The position numbers were made by a program, and so were the translations under genes. A DNA stretch of 64,000 nucleotides from Pantoea sp. 18069 (GTDB lineage Bacteria > Pseudomonadota > Gammaproteobacteria > Burkholderiales > Burkholderiaceae_C), in assembly GCF_902706035.1 (NCBI RefSeq), contig NZ_CACSJA010000017.1, positions 1-64,000 on the forward strand. Direction: 5' to 3'. Below are positions 17,526-26,955 of the stretch, piece after piece. Under the pieces are notes generated by a model, which saw nothing but the letters and a program-made list of their open reading frames with translations, did not search any database and was not told the origin of the DNA. Position 1 is the stretch's first letter, and every line of letters starts with the position of its first letter.

Positions 17526-18503
17526 TCAGTTCATCGTGAGCCTGCGCTCGCGCACCACCTTGCCCCACTGCGTGTATTCCTTTTGCATGAAGGCCGCGAG
17601 TTCCTGGCGCGTTGTCGGCTGGGGCGTGAGGCCATGCAGTTGCAGCGCGTTCTTGACTTCGTCGTCGCCCAGCACCTTGACGATTTCGCGGTTCCAGCGC
17701 TCGAGAATGGCCGCAGGCGTCTTCGCCGGGCCGACGAAGGCGTACCAGTTGAGGGCTTCAAAGCCGGGATAGCCGGCCTCGGCCACGGTAGGGATGTGGG
17801 GCATGTAGGCCGGGCGCACGAGGCCGGTCGTGGCCAGCGGAATCAGCTTGCCGGTTTCGACATGGGGCAGGGCCGTGGGCGGGGCGGCGAAGTAGCTGGT
17901 CACGCGTTCGCCCAGCAGATCCTGCAGCGCGGGCGCGCCGCCCTTGTAGGGCACATGCACCATTTCCACGCCCGCGCGCTGGTTGAACAGCTCGCCCGCG
18001 AGGTGCGAGGCCGAGGCCGCGCCGGATGACGCATAGTCGACGCTGCCCGGGCTTTTCTTCGCCAGCGCAACGAATTCCTGCAGCGTCTTCACGCCCGCGC
18101 CCTTGTGCACGACCAGCACGTTGGGGAAGTTCACGCCGCCCGAGATCGGCGCGAGGTCCTTGAACGGGTCGTAGTTGAGCTTCATCAGGTGGGGCGCGAT
18201 GGTCAGCGGGCCGACCGAGCCGAACAGGATGACCGAGCCATCGGCTGCGGCATTCGCGACCTGGCCGTGGGCGATGTTGCCGCCCGCGCCGCCCTTGTTT
18301 TCGACCACCACCGACTGGCCTATGTTTTCGCCGAGCTTCTTGGCGATCAGGCGCGCGGCCGCGTCGGCGGCGCCGCCGGCCGCAAAGCCCACGACCATGG
18401 TGACGGCCTTTTTGGGCGGAAAGTCCTGGGCCTGGGACAGGCCGCTGAAGGTCAGCGCCGAGGAGGCGAGCAAGGCGGTGTGAAGAAGCGTGCGACGTTG
18501 CAT
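17526..18503 (-). CDS. Bug-family receptor linked to tcuAB
   Basis: This 325-residue tripartite tricarboxylate receptor has a signal peptide to about residue 25 (LSQAQDF) and the family hallmarks VVGFAAGGAADAAARL, VVENKGGAGGNI and YASSGAASASHLAGELF. It is the last gene of the lysR-tcuA-tcuB-bug unit. In Salmonella the transporter of this system is the permease TcuC; here a periplasmic receptor takes that slot, but no membrane subunits are encoded. It probably binds the tricarboxylate oxidised by TcuA. ATG 18503 is the only plausible start, and its ribosome site is weak. Confidence 0.88.
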   Translation of the reverse strand: MQRRTLLHTALLASSALTFSGLSQAQDFPPKKAVTMVVGFAAGGAADAAARLIAKKLGENIGQSVVVENKGGAGGNIAHGQVANAAADGSVILFGSVGPLTIAPHLMKLNYDPFKDLAPISGGVNFPNVLVVHKGAGVKTLQEFVALAKKSPGSVDYASSGAASASHLAGELFNQRAGVEMVHVPYKGGAPALQDLLGERVTSYFAAPPTALPHVETGKLIPLATTGLVRPAYMPHIPTVAEAGYPGFEALNWYAFVGPAKTPAAILERWNREIVKVLGDDEVKNALQLHGLTPQPTTRQELAAFMQKEYTQWGKVVRERRLTMN

Positions 18504-18565
18504 GTGGGAGGTCTCGTAATCGTTATTGTGGAAATACACAGGGGTGGCCCCGAAGGGCCGGTGCG

Positions 18566-19789
18566 TCAGTCCGCGCCCAGTCCTATGGGGTTGGGCTGGC
18601 GTTTTTCGGTGTTGTGGCGCAGCAGCGCGGCGGTGCGGAACACGCCGTGCGCGAACTTGCCGTAGGGCAGCGTGGCGAACAGCGCCATCACCGCGCCCAG
18701 GTGCAGGCACAGCAGCAGCGCCAGCGCGGGCGTGCCGCGTCCCAGCCACAGCGCCAGTCCGCTGGCGCTGACCACGAACAGCAAGGCGATGAAGCCCAGG
18801 TCCATGGGTTTCTGCCGGGCGTCGCCATGCTGCGGATGGCGCTTGAAGTTCAGCCGCCACAGGCCGGCCGTGCCCAGCATCAGGCCCACGCCGCCCACGG
18901 CACCGAGGACCTTGGGCAGGCTGGGCAGGTCGTAGGGCGCGGCCCAGCCGAATACATAGTGGTAGACCGTGGCCAGGCTGGTTGCGGCAAAGCACAGCAT
19001 GAAGCCGTAGAAGGTCAGGTGGTGGCAGCGGCGGCGCTGCAGGGTGTAGGCGTCGTCCTCGTTGTTGCAGCCCTGGCCATGGCCGCCGTCGAGGTATTTG
19101 AGGCGCAGCACGTCCGACGTGGCTTCGGCGGCGGCCGAACTGCCGACGTCGACGCCGCTGGTCGCGGGCTTGATCTCCTTCCAGAAGCGGCGCACGCCCA
19201 TGGACAGCGCGAACACCACGAACAGGAACACCGGCGCGAACATGCCCACCAGCAGGTTGTGCGGGAACAGGCGGTAGAAGTTGCCGCCCAGATCGGCCCC
19301 CCAGAGCGCGGCCAGGCCGTTGCCCTGCAGCACCACGGCCAGCACCAGGAACAGCGTCAGCGCCGCGACCAGGGCCAGCGACAGCGTCAGGCCGTTGCGC
19401 TGGTAGAGGCTGCCCAGCGCGCTCGGCCAGGCGTAGTCCGCATAGGTCTTGCCGCGCACTTCGGCCATGGCCTTGGGGATGTTGACGGCGAACTCGTGCG
19501 GCGGCGCGTACTGGCAGGCGTGCAGGCAGGCGCCGCAGTTGTGGCACAGGTTGGCCAGATAGTGCACGTCGGCGCTGCCGAATTCGAGCCGGCGCGTCAT
19601 CGCCGGGAACACCGCGCAAAAGCCTTCGCAGTAGCGGCAGGCATTGCAGATCTGCAGTGCGCGCGCGACTTCGTCTTCGGGCGAGAGCGCAAGAATGGGA
19701 ATCACCTTGGCGCTCGATTTGGCGGTATGGACGGGCAGGCCGTTGGCCAGCGCCTTGGCGTCTTCGGTCAGGGATTGCAGGGTTTGCAT
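18566..19789 (-). CDS. tcuB: TcuB, membrane iron-sulfur partner of tricarballylate dehydrogenase
   Basis: TcuB re-oxidises the FAD of TcuA and passes electrons toward the quinone pool. The 407-residue protein has an N-terminal domain with two 4Fe-4S cysteine clusters ([11 protein letters not shown] and [11 protein letters not shown]), followed by several hydrophobic membrane helices such as [19 protein letters not shown] with His residues suited to haem binding (YHYVF, LHLGA). This is the CitB/TcuB layout. It lies 10 bases downstream of tcuA in the same direction and is followed by a Bug receptor. Confidence 0.9.
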   Translation of the reverse strand: MQTLQSLTEDAKALANGLPVHTAKSSAKVIPILALSPEDEVARALQICNACRYCEGFCAVFPAMTRRLEFGSADVHYLANLCHNCGACLHACQYAPPHEFAVNIPKAMAEVRGKTYADYAWPSALGSLYQRNGLTLSLALVAALTLFLVLAVVLQGNGLAALWGADLGGNFYRLFPHNLLVGMFAPVFLFVVFALSMGVRRFWKEIKPATSGVDVGSSAAAEATSDVLRLKYLDGGHGQGCNNEDDAYTLQRRRCHHLTFYGFMLCFAATSLATVYHYVFGWAAPYDLPSLPKVLGAVGGVGLMLGTAGLWRLNFKRHPQHGDARQKPMDLGFIALLFVVSASGLALWLGRGTPALALLLCLHLGAVMALFATLPYGKFAHGVFRTAALLRHNTEKRQPNPIGLGAD

Positions 19790-19799
19790 GGGGCGGTTC

Positions 19800-21218
19800 C
19801 TAGTCGTTGACGGCGCCAGCGACGGCTGGCAGACCTTGTGCGGCCAGGGCCGCGTTGCGCCCGGCGATGCGGCCGAAGGCCGTGCCTATGGACATGCCCA
19901 CGCCCGCCGTGTAGCCCTTGCCCAGCACGTTGCCGGCCATCATTTCGCCGGCGACGAACAGGTTGGCGCTGGCCTGGCCCGCGAAGCGCACGGCCGCGGT
20001 GTCGTCGACCTTGAGGCCCAGATAGGTGAAGGTCACGCCCGGGCGCAGCGCATAGCCGTAGAACGGTGCGGTGTCTATGGGCCGGGCCCAGTGGGTCTTG
20101 GCGGGCGCAAGGCCTTCGGTGTGGCAGTCGTCGAGCGCCGTATGGTCGAACCGGCCTACGCGGCAGGCCGCGTTGTAGGCGTCCAGCGTGCGCGTGAAGG
20201 TCGCGGCGTCCAGGCCCAGCTTCTCGGCGAGCTCGGGCAGGCTGTTGGCCGTGATGCCGGGGAACACCGGCGGCATGAAGCGGCCTATGGCCTTGGCGTC
20301 GATGATCGAGTACGCGACCTGGCCCGGCTGCTGGGCCACGAGCCGGCCCCAGATCGCATAGCGCTTGGGCCAGAAATCCTCGCCTTCGTCGTAGAAGCGT
20401 TCGGCGTCACGGTTGACCACCACGCCCAGCGAGACGCAGTCGATGCGCGTGCAGATGCCGCCGTCGTACAGCGGCGCGCGCGCGTCGATGGCCACCATGT
20501 GGGCCTGCGTCGGGTCGCCTATGCGGTCGGCCTGGTGCGCGTCGAGCATGTGGCGCAGCAGCACGCCCTTGTTGTAGGCCGTGCCGCGTATCAGGAAGTT
20601 GTCCGAAGGCCATTCGCCGCGCGCGTTCTGGCCCCAGGCCTCGCGCAGCCATTCGCGGTTGGATTCGAAGCCGCCGGCCGCGAGCACGCAGCTTTTGGCG
20701 GTGATGCGCTGGCCGTGGCACCAGGCGGCGACAAAGCGGCCGTTGTCGATCTCGAGCCTGTCCACGGGCGCTTCGTAGCGGATTTCCACGCCCAGCGCCT
20801 CGGCGCTGCGGAAGTAGGCGTTGACCAGGGCCTTGCCGCCGCCCATGAAGAAGGCATTGGTGCGCGCGACGTGCAGCGCGCCCGACAGCGGCGGCTGGAA
20901 GTGCACGCCGTGGCGGCGCATCCAGTCGCGGCAGGTGGACGAGGCGCGTATCACCAGGCGCGCGAGGTGTTCGTCGGTGATTCCGCCCGTGACCTTGAGC
21001 AGGTCCTGCCAGAACTCTTCCTCGGGGTAGGCTTCGACGAGCACGTCCTGCGGCGCGTCGTGCATGCAGCGCAGGTTGCGCGTGTGGGCGGAGTTGCCGC
21101 CGCGCCATTCGCGGGGTGCGGACTCCAGCAGCAGCACGCGCGCACCTGCTTCGCGCGCCATCAGGGCGGCGCAAAGGGCAGCGTTGCCACCACCGATGAC
21201 CAGAACATCGGTGTCCAT
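19800..21218 (-). CDS. tcuA: TcuA, FAD-dependent tricarballylate dehydrogenase
   Basis: TcuA oxidises tricarballylate to cis-aconitate, which enters the TCA cycle. The 472-residue flavoprotein starts with the FAD-binding Rossmann motif [15 protein letters not shown] and the acidic strand end LLLES. ENFAD contacts continue at GGNSAHTRN, and the C-terminal motif [19 protein letters not shown] is characteristic of the fumarate reductase/succinate dehydrogenase flavoprotein group. ATG 21218 is chosen for the AAGGAG eight bases upstream. Alternative substrates such as other tricarboxylates cannot be excluded. Confidence 0.9.
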   Translation of the reverse strand: MDTDVLVIGGGNAALCAALMAREAGARVLLLESAPREWRGGNSAHTRNLRCMHDAPQDVLVEAYPEEEFWQDLLKVTGGITDEHLARLVIRASSTCRDWMRRHGVHFQPPLSGALHVARTNAFFMGGGKALVNAYFRSAEALGVEIRYEAPVDRLEIDNGRFVAAWCHGQRITAKSCVLAAGGFESNREWLREAWGQNARGEWPSDNFLIRGTAYNKGVLLRHMLDAHQADRIGDPTQAHMVAIDARAPLYDGGICTRIDCVSLGVVVNRDAERFYDEGEDFWPKRYAIWGRLVAQQPGQVAYSIIDAKAIGRFMPPVFPGITANSLPELAEKLGLDAATFTRTLDAYNAACRVGRFDHTALDDCHTEGLAPAKTHWARPIDTAPFYGYALRPGVTFTYLGLKVDDTAAVRFAGQASANLFVAGEMMAGNVLGKGYTAGVGMSIGTAFGRIAGRNAALAAQGLPAVAGAVND

Positions 21219-21306
21219 GGGAATTCTCCTTGCAGTCTCTCTCGTGGGGAGCTCAACTGTAGGAATCAACCCGGCCCCGGTGCAGGGGGCTCAGTGCATG
21301 GGGGTA

Positions 21307-22281
21307 TCAGTTATCGTGATGGATAGGCGAGGTGCCGCTCCAGGCGCCCGACTGCACCAGCTCGCGCACGCAGTCGACCAGCACCACGCGCGCGGCCAGC
21401 GCGGCCGGAGACAGCTCGTCTTCGGACAGGCTGCACAGCAAGTTGGTGCGCTGCGCGTCCTTGTCGGTGATCAGCGCCGATTCGAAGCGCTGGGCCGCGT
21501 CCTCGAAGCGGCCCATTGCCGCCCAGGGCTGCAGCGACGAACCCAGGCCCGCGTCCACGGCCGCCATGACCATGGACAGCGAGTCGACTTCCAGCACCAC
21601 ATGCGGCGTGAAACGCGCCTGTGCAAACGCCGTATCCAGCGTGCTGCGCAGGCCGTGCTGGCCCGTGGGCAGTATCAAGGGCTCGAGCGCGAGATCGGCC
21701 AGCGCCATGGACGCGGGCAGAACGCCGACCTGCGGGTGGCGGCGCGAGCGTATCAGGAACAGCCGCTCCTCGATCAGCGGGTGCACCTGCCAGCGCCTGC
21801 CGCCGGGACGCGCCTGGCCGGCCTGCCCGCCGTGCAGGCGCGCGTCGAACAGCACCGCCATGTCGAGCGCACGCGCATTGAGCATTTCGGCCAGATGGCC
21901 CGACATGCTTTCCACCATGTGCAGCCGCACATCGGGGTAGCGCCTGCGCATGGCCTGCATCAGCGGCAGCGCGAGAATGGTGGCCGTGGTCGGCGCCAGG
22001 CCCAGGCTGACCGAGCCCGACAGCCGCGACTGCTGGGCGCTGCGCACGGCCTGGTCGGCGTGGCGCAGCGCGAGCTGGGCTTCGCGAAAGAACGCCACGC
22101 CGGCTTCGGTGGGCACCACGCCGCGCGGCGTGCGCTGCAGCAGGCGCACGGCAAGCTCGCTCTCGAGCCGCGTGATCTGCTGGCTCAGCGCTGACTGCAC
22201 GACGTCGAGTTCGCGCGCCGCGCGGCTCATAGAGCCCATTTCCACAATGCGCACAAAGTAGCGCAGCTGCCGCAATTCCAT
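21307..22281 (-). CDS. LysR-type regulator, TcuR-like
   Basis: The 324-residue protein starts [17 protein letters not shown] with a winged helix-turn-helix ([20 protein letters not shown]) and has a C-terminal ligand-binding domain. It lies directly upstream of tcuA in the same direction, so it likely senses the tricarboxylate and controls the cassette, as TcuR does in Salmonella. The start at 22281 is 65 bases from the divergent mnmA start, leaving a short shared promoter region. No clear operator was identified between lysR and tcuA. Confidence 0.88.
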   Translation of the reverse strand: MELRQLRYFVRIVEMGSMSRAARELDVVQSALSQQITRLESELAVRLLQRTPRGVVPTEAGVAFFREAQLALRHADQAVRSAQQSRLSGSVSLGLAPTTATILALPLMQAMRRRYPDVRLHMVESMSGHLAEMLNARALDMAVLFDARLHGGQAGQARPGGRRWQVHPLIEERLFLIRSRRHPQVGVLPASMALADLALEPLILPTGQHGLRSTLDTAFAQARFTPHVVLEVDSLSMVMAAVDAGLGSSLQPWAAMGRFEDAAQRFESALITDKDAQRTNLLCSLSEDELSPAALAARVVLVDCVRELVQSGAWSGTSPIHHDN

Positions 22282-22346
22282 TGCTTGTCCTGTATTTGTC
22301 CCCACCACACCCGTTCTGGGCGGGTGGCTGGGATAATCGCACACCT

Positions 22347-23480
22347 ATGACAAAGCATCGGGTGGTGGTGGGCCTTTCAGGCGGCGTGGATTCGGCGGTG
22401 ACCGCCTATTTGCTCAAGCAGCAAGGCCATGACGTGGTCGGCATCTTCATGAAGAACTGGGAAGATGACGACGACAGCGAATTCTGTTCGTCCAACGTCG
22501 ACTTCGTCGACGCCGCGGCCGTGGCCGACGTGATCGGCATAGAGATCGAGCATGTAAACTTCGCGGCCGAGTACAAGGACCGGGTGTTCGCCGAGTTCCT
22601 GCGCGAGTACCAGGCGGGCCGCACGCCCAATCCCGACGTGCTGTGCAATGCCGAAATCAAGTTCAAGGCCTTTCTCGACCACGCGATGCGCCTGGGCGCC
22701 GAGAAGATCGCCACGGGCCACTACGCGCGCGTGCGCCAGAACCCGCAGACGCAGCGCTTCGAGCTGCTCAAGGGGCTGGACCCGGCCAAGGACCAGAGCT
22801 ATTTCCTGCACCGCCTGAACCAGGCCCAGCTGTCGAAGACGCTGTTTCCCGTGGGCGAGCTGCACAAGACCGAAGTGCGGCGCATCGCCGAGGAAATCGG
22901 CCTGCCCAACGCCAAGAAGAAGGACTCGACCGGCATCTGCTTCATCGGCGAGCGGCCGTTCCGTGATTTTCTCAACCGCTACATCAACAAGGAACCGGGC
23001 TGGATCCTCGACGACCGCGACCGCAAGCTGGGCCGCCATCAGGGCCTGTCGTTCTACACGCTGGGCCAGCGCCAGGGCCTGGGAATCGGCGGCATCAAGG
23101 AAAAAGGCGCGCAGCGCGGCGGCGGCGAGCACCACCCCTGGTTTGTCGCGCGCAAGGAGCTCGACCGCAACGTGCTGCGCGTGGTGCAGGGCCACGACCA
23201 CCCCTGGCTGCTGTCGCCGCAGCTCGATGCCGACAACGCCAGCTGGGTCGCGGGCGAGCCGCCGGCGCCCGGCCTCTATGGCTCCAAGACGCGCTACCGC
23301 CAGCCCGATTCGCCGGCTGTGATCAGCCAGGCCGTGGGCGACACCTTCCGCCTGGATTTTCCCGAGCCGCAATGGGCGGTCACGCCGGGCCAGTCGGCCG
23401 TGCTGTATGACGGCGATGTCTGCCTGGGCGGGGGCATGATCTCCGCCGTGGCCCCGTATTCAGTGCCTGCAGGCGCTTGA
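22347..23480 (+). CDS. mnmA: tRNA-specific 2-thiouridylase MnmA
   Basis: MnmA makes 2-thiouridine at wobble position 34 of Lys, Glu and Gln tRNAs, with ATP and sulfur passed from a relay. The 377-residue enzyme has the PP-loop GLSGGVDS (9-16), and the two catalytic cysteines in [11 protein letters not shown] and [13 protein letters not shown] 22347 gives the conserved [13 protein letters not shown] start. Its stop is only two bases from the stop of the kinase-like gene on the opposite strand, which leaves no room for a separate terminator. Confidence 0.97.
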   Translation: MTKHRVVVGLSGGVDSAVTAYLLKQQGHDVVGIFMKNWEDDDDSEFCSSNVDFVDAAAVADVIGIEIEHVNFAAEYKDRVFAEFLREYQAGRTPNPDVLCNAEIKFKAFLDHAMRLGAEKIATGHYARVRQNPQTQRFELLKGLDPAKDQSYFLHRLNQAQLSKTLFPVGELHKTEVRRIAEEIGLPNAKKKDSTGICFIGERPFRDFLNRYINKEPGWILDDRDRKLGRHQGLSFYTLGQRQGLGIGGIKEKGAQRGGGEHHPWFVARKELDRNVLRVVQGHDHPWLLSPQLDADNASWVAGEPPAPGLYGSKTRYRQPDSPAVISQAVGDTFRLDFPEPQWAVTPGQSAVLYDGDVCLGGGMISAVAPYSVPAGA

Positions 23481-23482
23481 GC

Positions 23483-24760
23483 CTAGGCAAACTGGATTCC
23501 CTGGTTGTCGGCTTGCAACTGGGCAAAGCACAGCTGCAACTCCTGCGAGGCCTTGTGAAAAGCCCTGTCCACCAGCACCTCGTCCGCGCCCGCATGCGTC
23601 AGATCGTGCTTGAGTCGCTCGCCTATGCCCGATAGCACAGGGTCCAGATCGATGCCGCGTTCGTTGAATTGCTCGCACAGCTTGTGGATGGGGTAGTGCT
23701 TCTTGTCGACTTCGGAGCCTGCGGGCGCCAGATAGTTGCGGCCAATGGTTTCGAGCAGCGTGGCGCCCTGCTTGTCGAACAGGTAGTCGATGTCCTCGAA
23801 CTTCCTGGCCTCGAAATCCTCGCCCATGGCCAGGCGGCCGAAATCAATCGCCTTGAGGTGCACGCTGCCGGTTTCGGCGATCTTGTGCACCACCAGGTTG
23901 TGCATGTGCAGATCGCGGTGCGCGACCTGGTTCTTGTAGAGCACCCGGGTCATGTCCACGAGTTGCGGCAGCAGGCTGCCGGCCTGCCCGCGTGACAGCG
24001 TGGCGATGCAGTTGTCCATTTCCGTGCTGGCGACATGTTTCGGGTCATAGATGTCGACCAAGGCATAGGTGTGGTCCTTGCTGAGGTCGGGGTGCAGGGT
24101 GCTGAGGTCGGTGACCTTCTTTTGCGTCGAGATATAGCTGGCCAGTTCGGGCCTGTCCTTGGCATATTCCGCCAGCGCCAGCTCGCGCTCGAAGTCCTCT
24201 TCGCCGGTCTTGGTGTCGGCGCGCAGCAGGCCACTGCCGGCATCGAACTTCTTGTTGACGCCGCCGCCCTTGAAATTTTCGTCCACCACTTTTGCCACGG
24301 CCTCCTCGGTTTTGAGCCGATATTGGTCAATGGTGGCAACCTGCTCCTGCAGCAGTGCGGTGTCCAGGGGCTTGCCCATGAGCAAGAGGATCAACTCCCT
24401 CTCCTGTGCATCGATGGTATCTGTCTTGATCGGCTGGCCGTTGATGCTGTACTCCACCATGTAATGGTCTGGATCGCCGGAGTGGTCGGTGATGCTCAGC
24501 GTGAAGAGTGCCTTGTTGCCGGGAGCGGCCAACTCCGACAACATGTTGAAGCGGGCGAAGTTGCTTGTGCCGCCGTCATGCAGCATCTCATGCAGGTGCT
24601 TGAGTGCGGCTTCCTTGCTGTTGGACCGGAACAGGTCGAGAAAGCTGTCAAGGTAACCGAGTTTGGTGGCCTCCTTGGCGTCGCCGTCCATCAGCTTGGC
24701 GATGCGCGAGCTGCTCAGCGTCAGCGCGGCGTTGGTCGGTAGGGAAAGATGTGTGCTCAT
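23483..24760 (-). CDS. Kinase-like candidate type III effector with SopD-like N-terminus
   Basis: The 425-residue protein has protein kinase-type motifs: HRDLHMHN at 281-288 (catalytic loop Asp283, Asn288) and IDFGR at 305-309 (metal-binding Asp306), with a possible Gly-rich loop KGGGVNKKF near 164-172. Residues 17-90 (SRIAKLM, DSFLDLFRSNSKEA, L-HEML) resemble the N-terminus of Salmonella effector SopD as I remember it. It follows the 710-residue gene by 45 bases, in a unit headed by a CesT-type chaperone. This combination suggests a translocated host-directed or competitor-directed kinase. Substrate, secretion and activity are inference. Sampled lines count 58-62% GC, lower than neighbouring genes (about 70%). 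Confidence 0.6.
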   Translation of the reverse strand: MSTHLSLPTNAALTLSSSRIAKLMDGDAKEATKLGYLDSFLDLFRSNSKEAALKHLHEMLHDGGTSNFARFNMLSELAAPGNKALFTLSITDHSGDPDHYMVEYSINGQPIKTDTIDAQERELILLLMGKPLDTALLQEQVATIDQYRLKTEEAVAKVVDENFKGGGVNKKFDAGSGLLRADTKTGEEDFERELALAEYAKDRPELASYISTQKKVTDLSTLHPDLSKDHTYALVDIYDPKHVASTEMDNCIATLSRGQAGSLLPQLVDMTRVLYKNQVAHRDLHMHNLVVHKIAETGSVHLKAIDFGRLAMGEDFEARKFEDIDYLFDKQGATLLETIGRNYLAPAGSEVDKKHYPIHKLCEQFNERGIDLDPVLSGIGERLKHDLTHAGADEVLVDRAFHKASQELQLCFAQLQADNQGIQFA

Positions 24761-24805
24761 GGTGGCGGTTCTTGTGGACAAAAGCGCGGCAACGCCCGCG
24801 CGCGG

Positions 24806-26938
24806 TCACGCCGGCGTGGCGAGGGTCTCGAGCTGGCCATGGGCCGTGAACTGGACTTCGTTGCGTATCGCGCATTGCAACGAGGGCGCCGAATGGGATG
24901 CCGGGCCGGTCGCAGGCACGGTGATGGTGACCGACGCGCTGAGCTGGCTGGCCTGCGCGCCTTGAGGGCGGCGCAGCTGCTGCGCATCGGCGCCGTACTG
25001 CGCGATGTCCCAGGTGGCGCTGACCGTCACCTGCACGTTCTCGCCCTCGCGGCGCAGCTGGTAGCGGTATCGGGGCGTGCTGTCGGCCAATTGCAGTTGC
25101 AGGCCTGCGGGCTCCGGCTGGCGCAGCTGCAGCCGCCCGGTGCCTTGGGGATCTAGTTCGGACAGTACCGGTGCGGACAGCGCCTGGTGGGCGATTTCCG
25201 GGTCAAGGTAGCGGCTGACCGCGAGCATCTGCGGCTCATTGCCGCTACAGGTGTTGTAGAGCTTGCGCAGCTCTGCGCGTTCTGCAAGGGTGATGTTCTC
25301 GCCCCACCAGAGGTTGCCGGCGCCCTGCAGGTTGTCCCTGCCGGCATCGGCATAGCTGTAGACGCCTTCGGGGAAGTCCAGCGCCAGCTTGCCTACATGC
25401 GGCGCGTAGGTGTCGGCAAGCTGGTAGCCGGCCTTGTCGGCGGGCTTGGGCGCAGAAGGCTCCAGCGCCTGCGCCGTGGCCAGGGATGTGTGCTGCGCAA
25501 GGGGCAGACCGGCCCGGCTTTGCGACGCCAGGCGCGCCAGGTTGCCGGAAACGGTGTTGTGTGCGACCTGGTGGGTGGCGCTGAACGTCCCCAGCGGGGC
25601 CAGCTGTTCGGGAGAGAACCTGTCCGCGAGATCGAGCAGCGCATGGCGACGGTCGGAGTCGATCCGCCCCTTTTCGAACGCCTGATCCACTTCGTCCGCA
25701 TGCTGCGCACGGGTCAGCGGCGTGTCCGGCTGCGCGAACTGGACGGCGCTTTGCTGCTTGACCAGGGCGTCGACCCATTGGCTGTCGCTGGTGCGTGCGT
25801 CCGGCGCGGGCAGTGCCGGCAGTTTATCGTCCTGAGCGGCCTGGTCGATGGCCTGGCTGTAGACCTCCGAGGCGTCTTTGTAGGCGGGCAGGCCCGCGGC
25901 GGCATGGTAGATGCGGCCGGCCTCGGACAGCGCGCCCTGGTAGAGGCTGGTGGCGCCGGCCTGGACCGTGGGTGCGGTGAACACCACGGTGCCGACGGCC
26001 GCCCTGACAGTGATGCCGCTCAGCGTCGCCGCGGTCCTGGCCACCGTGGGCACTGCGGTGGTCGCAACGCCCGTGGCCGCATTGATCGCCGCGCGGGTCA
26101 TCGCAGTGGCGGCCTGGAGGCCGCCCTGCATGTACTCCCCGCTGGCCAGGTGGTTCTTGGCGTCCGAATAGCCATGCGCCAGGATTTCAATGGTGTCGAA
26201 CGTGGTGCTGGCTACGTCGATGGCGGTCTGCCCCGCGCCCAGCAGTGTGGCTTCCAGCGCATTGAGCGGCGCCGCTGTGGCCGCCTGCGTGAAATAGTCG
26301 CCCAGCGGCCGCTGGTAATTGCCGTCGCTGAGGAAGGCATTGCCCAGACCGGCCAGCAGACGATACACGGGACGCTCGCTCTGGTCCAGCCCGGCTTGGT
26401 CGACCACGGCCCGCTGCAGCACGTTCTTGGCCAGGTTGCTCGCGAAGCCCTTGAACGGCATGCCCGCCAGCGAACTTTCCATATAGGCTTGCAGCGTCTG
26501 AAAGGAATGCTGCTTGAGCATGGTCGCCAGCAGCTTCTCGCTGAACTGGGTTTCCATGGCGGTGCTGGCCAGCAGCTCCGCCAGCCCTGCGGCGCCGAAA
26601 CCCGCGCCGGCCGCACCCAGGCGCTTGGCGCTCGCCACCATGCCCGAGCCGTAGTCGGTGTCGAGCGGGACCAGTTCGCGCGCGAGAGTCCTGATGGACA
26701 CGGATATCTCCTGCGCGCTGTTGTCGAACACCAACTTGCTGACCAGCGGCACCAGGGTCGCGCTGCGGTCCCCCAGGTGCATCTCCAGGCCCATGTGCAA
26801 GGCGTCGCGCAGCACCTTGTGCGCGAGGGTGTCGCGGTTGATTCTGCCGCCGGTCATGCGGTCGACCACCGAGTTCAGGGTATCGAAGCGGTTCAGAGCC
26901 GCGAAAGTCAGAGCCTTGACCCCGGTGCCGATCTGCAT
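24806..26938 (-). CDS. Large Ala-rich protein, candidate secreted effector
   Basis: I do not recognise a family for this 710-residue protein. It has no signal peptide. Residues 107-125 are a small hydrophobic Ala/Gly stretch, and 271-340 form a long Ala/Thr/Val-rich helix-prone region that could insert in or lie on a membrane. The middle is rich in Gln, Ala and Asp, and the last 200 residues alternate polar and hydrophobic strands (QLRREGENVQVTVSATW). It sits 17 bases after a CesT-type chaperone gene and 45 before the kinase-like gene, so it is most simply the chaperone's main client: a type III effector or translocator. A plain structural protein is the alternative. Confidence 0.6.
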   Translation of the reverse strand: MQIGTGVKALTFAALNRFDTLNSVVDRMTGGRINRDTLAHKVLRDALHMGLEMHLGDRSATLVPLVSKLVFDNSAQEISVSIRTLARELVPLDTDYGSGMVASAKRLGAAGAGFGAAGLAELLASTAMETQFSEKLLATMLKQHSFQTLQAYMESSLAGMPFKGFASNLAKNVLQRAVVDQAGLDQSERPVYRLLAGLGNAFLSDGNYQRPLGDYFTQAATAAPLNALEATLLGAGQTAIDVASTTFDTIEILAHGYSDAKNHLASGEYMQGGLQAATAMTRAAINAATGVATTAVPTVARTAATLSGITVRAAVGTVVFTAPTVQAGATSLYQGALSEAGRIYHAAAGLPAYKDASEVYSQAIDQAAQDDKLPALPAPDARTSDSQWVDALVKQQSAVQFAQPDTPLTRAQHADEVDQAFEKGRIDSDRRHALLDLADRFSPEQLAPLGTFSATHQVAHNTVSGNLARLASQSRAGLPLAQHTSLATAQALEPSAPKPADKAGYQLADTYAPHVGKLALDFPEGVYSYADAGRDNLQGAGNLWWGENITLAERAELRKLYNTCSGNEPQMLAVSRYLDPEIAHQALSAPVLSELDPQGTGRLQLRQPEPAGLQLQLADSTPRYRYQLRREGENVQVTVSATWDIAQYGADAQQLRRPQGAQASQLSASVTITVPATGPASHSAPSLQCAIRNEVQFTAHGQLETLATPA

Positions 26939-26955
26939 TTGTCGTACCCTCGTCG

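Noticed and set aside
17526..19619. A 697-codon fusion of the bug gene with upstream codons
   Set aside because: The first 370 codons are the antisense frame of tcuB; the real gene starts at 18503 with a signal peptide.
24806..26938. Transposase or phage tail protein for the 710-residue gene
   Set aside because: No catalytic DDE or HUH motif, no tail-fibre repeats and no other mobile genes nearby.
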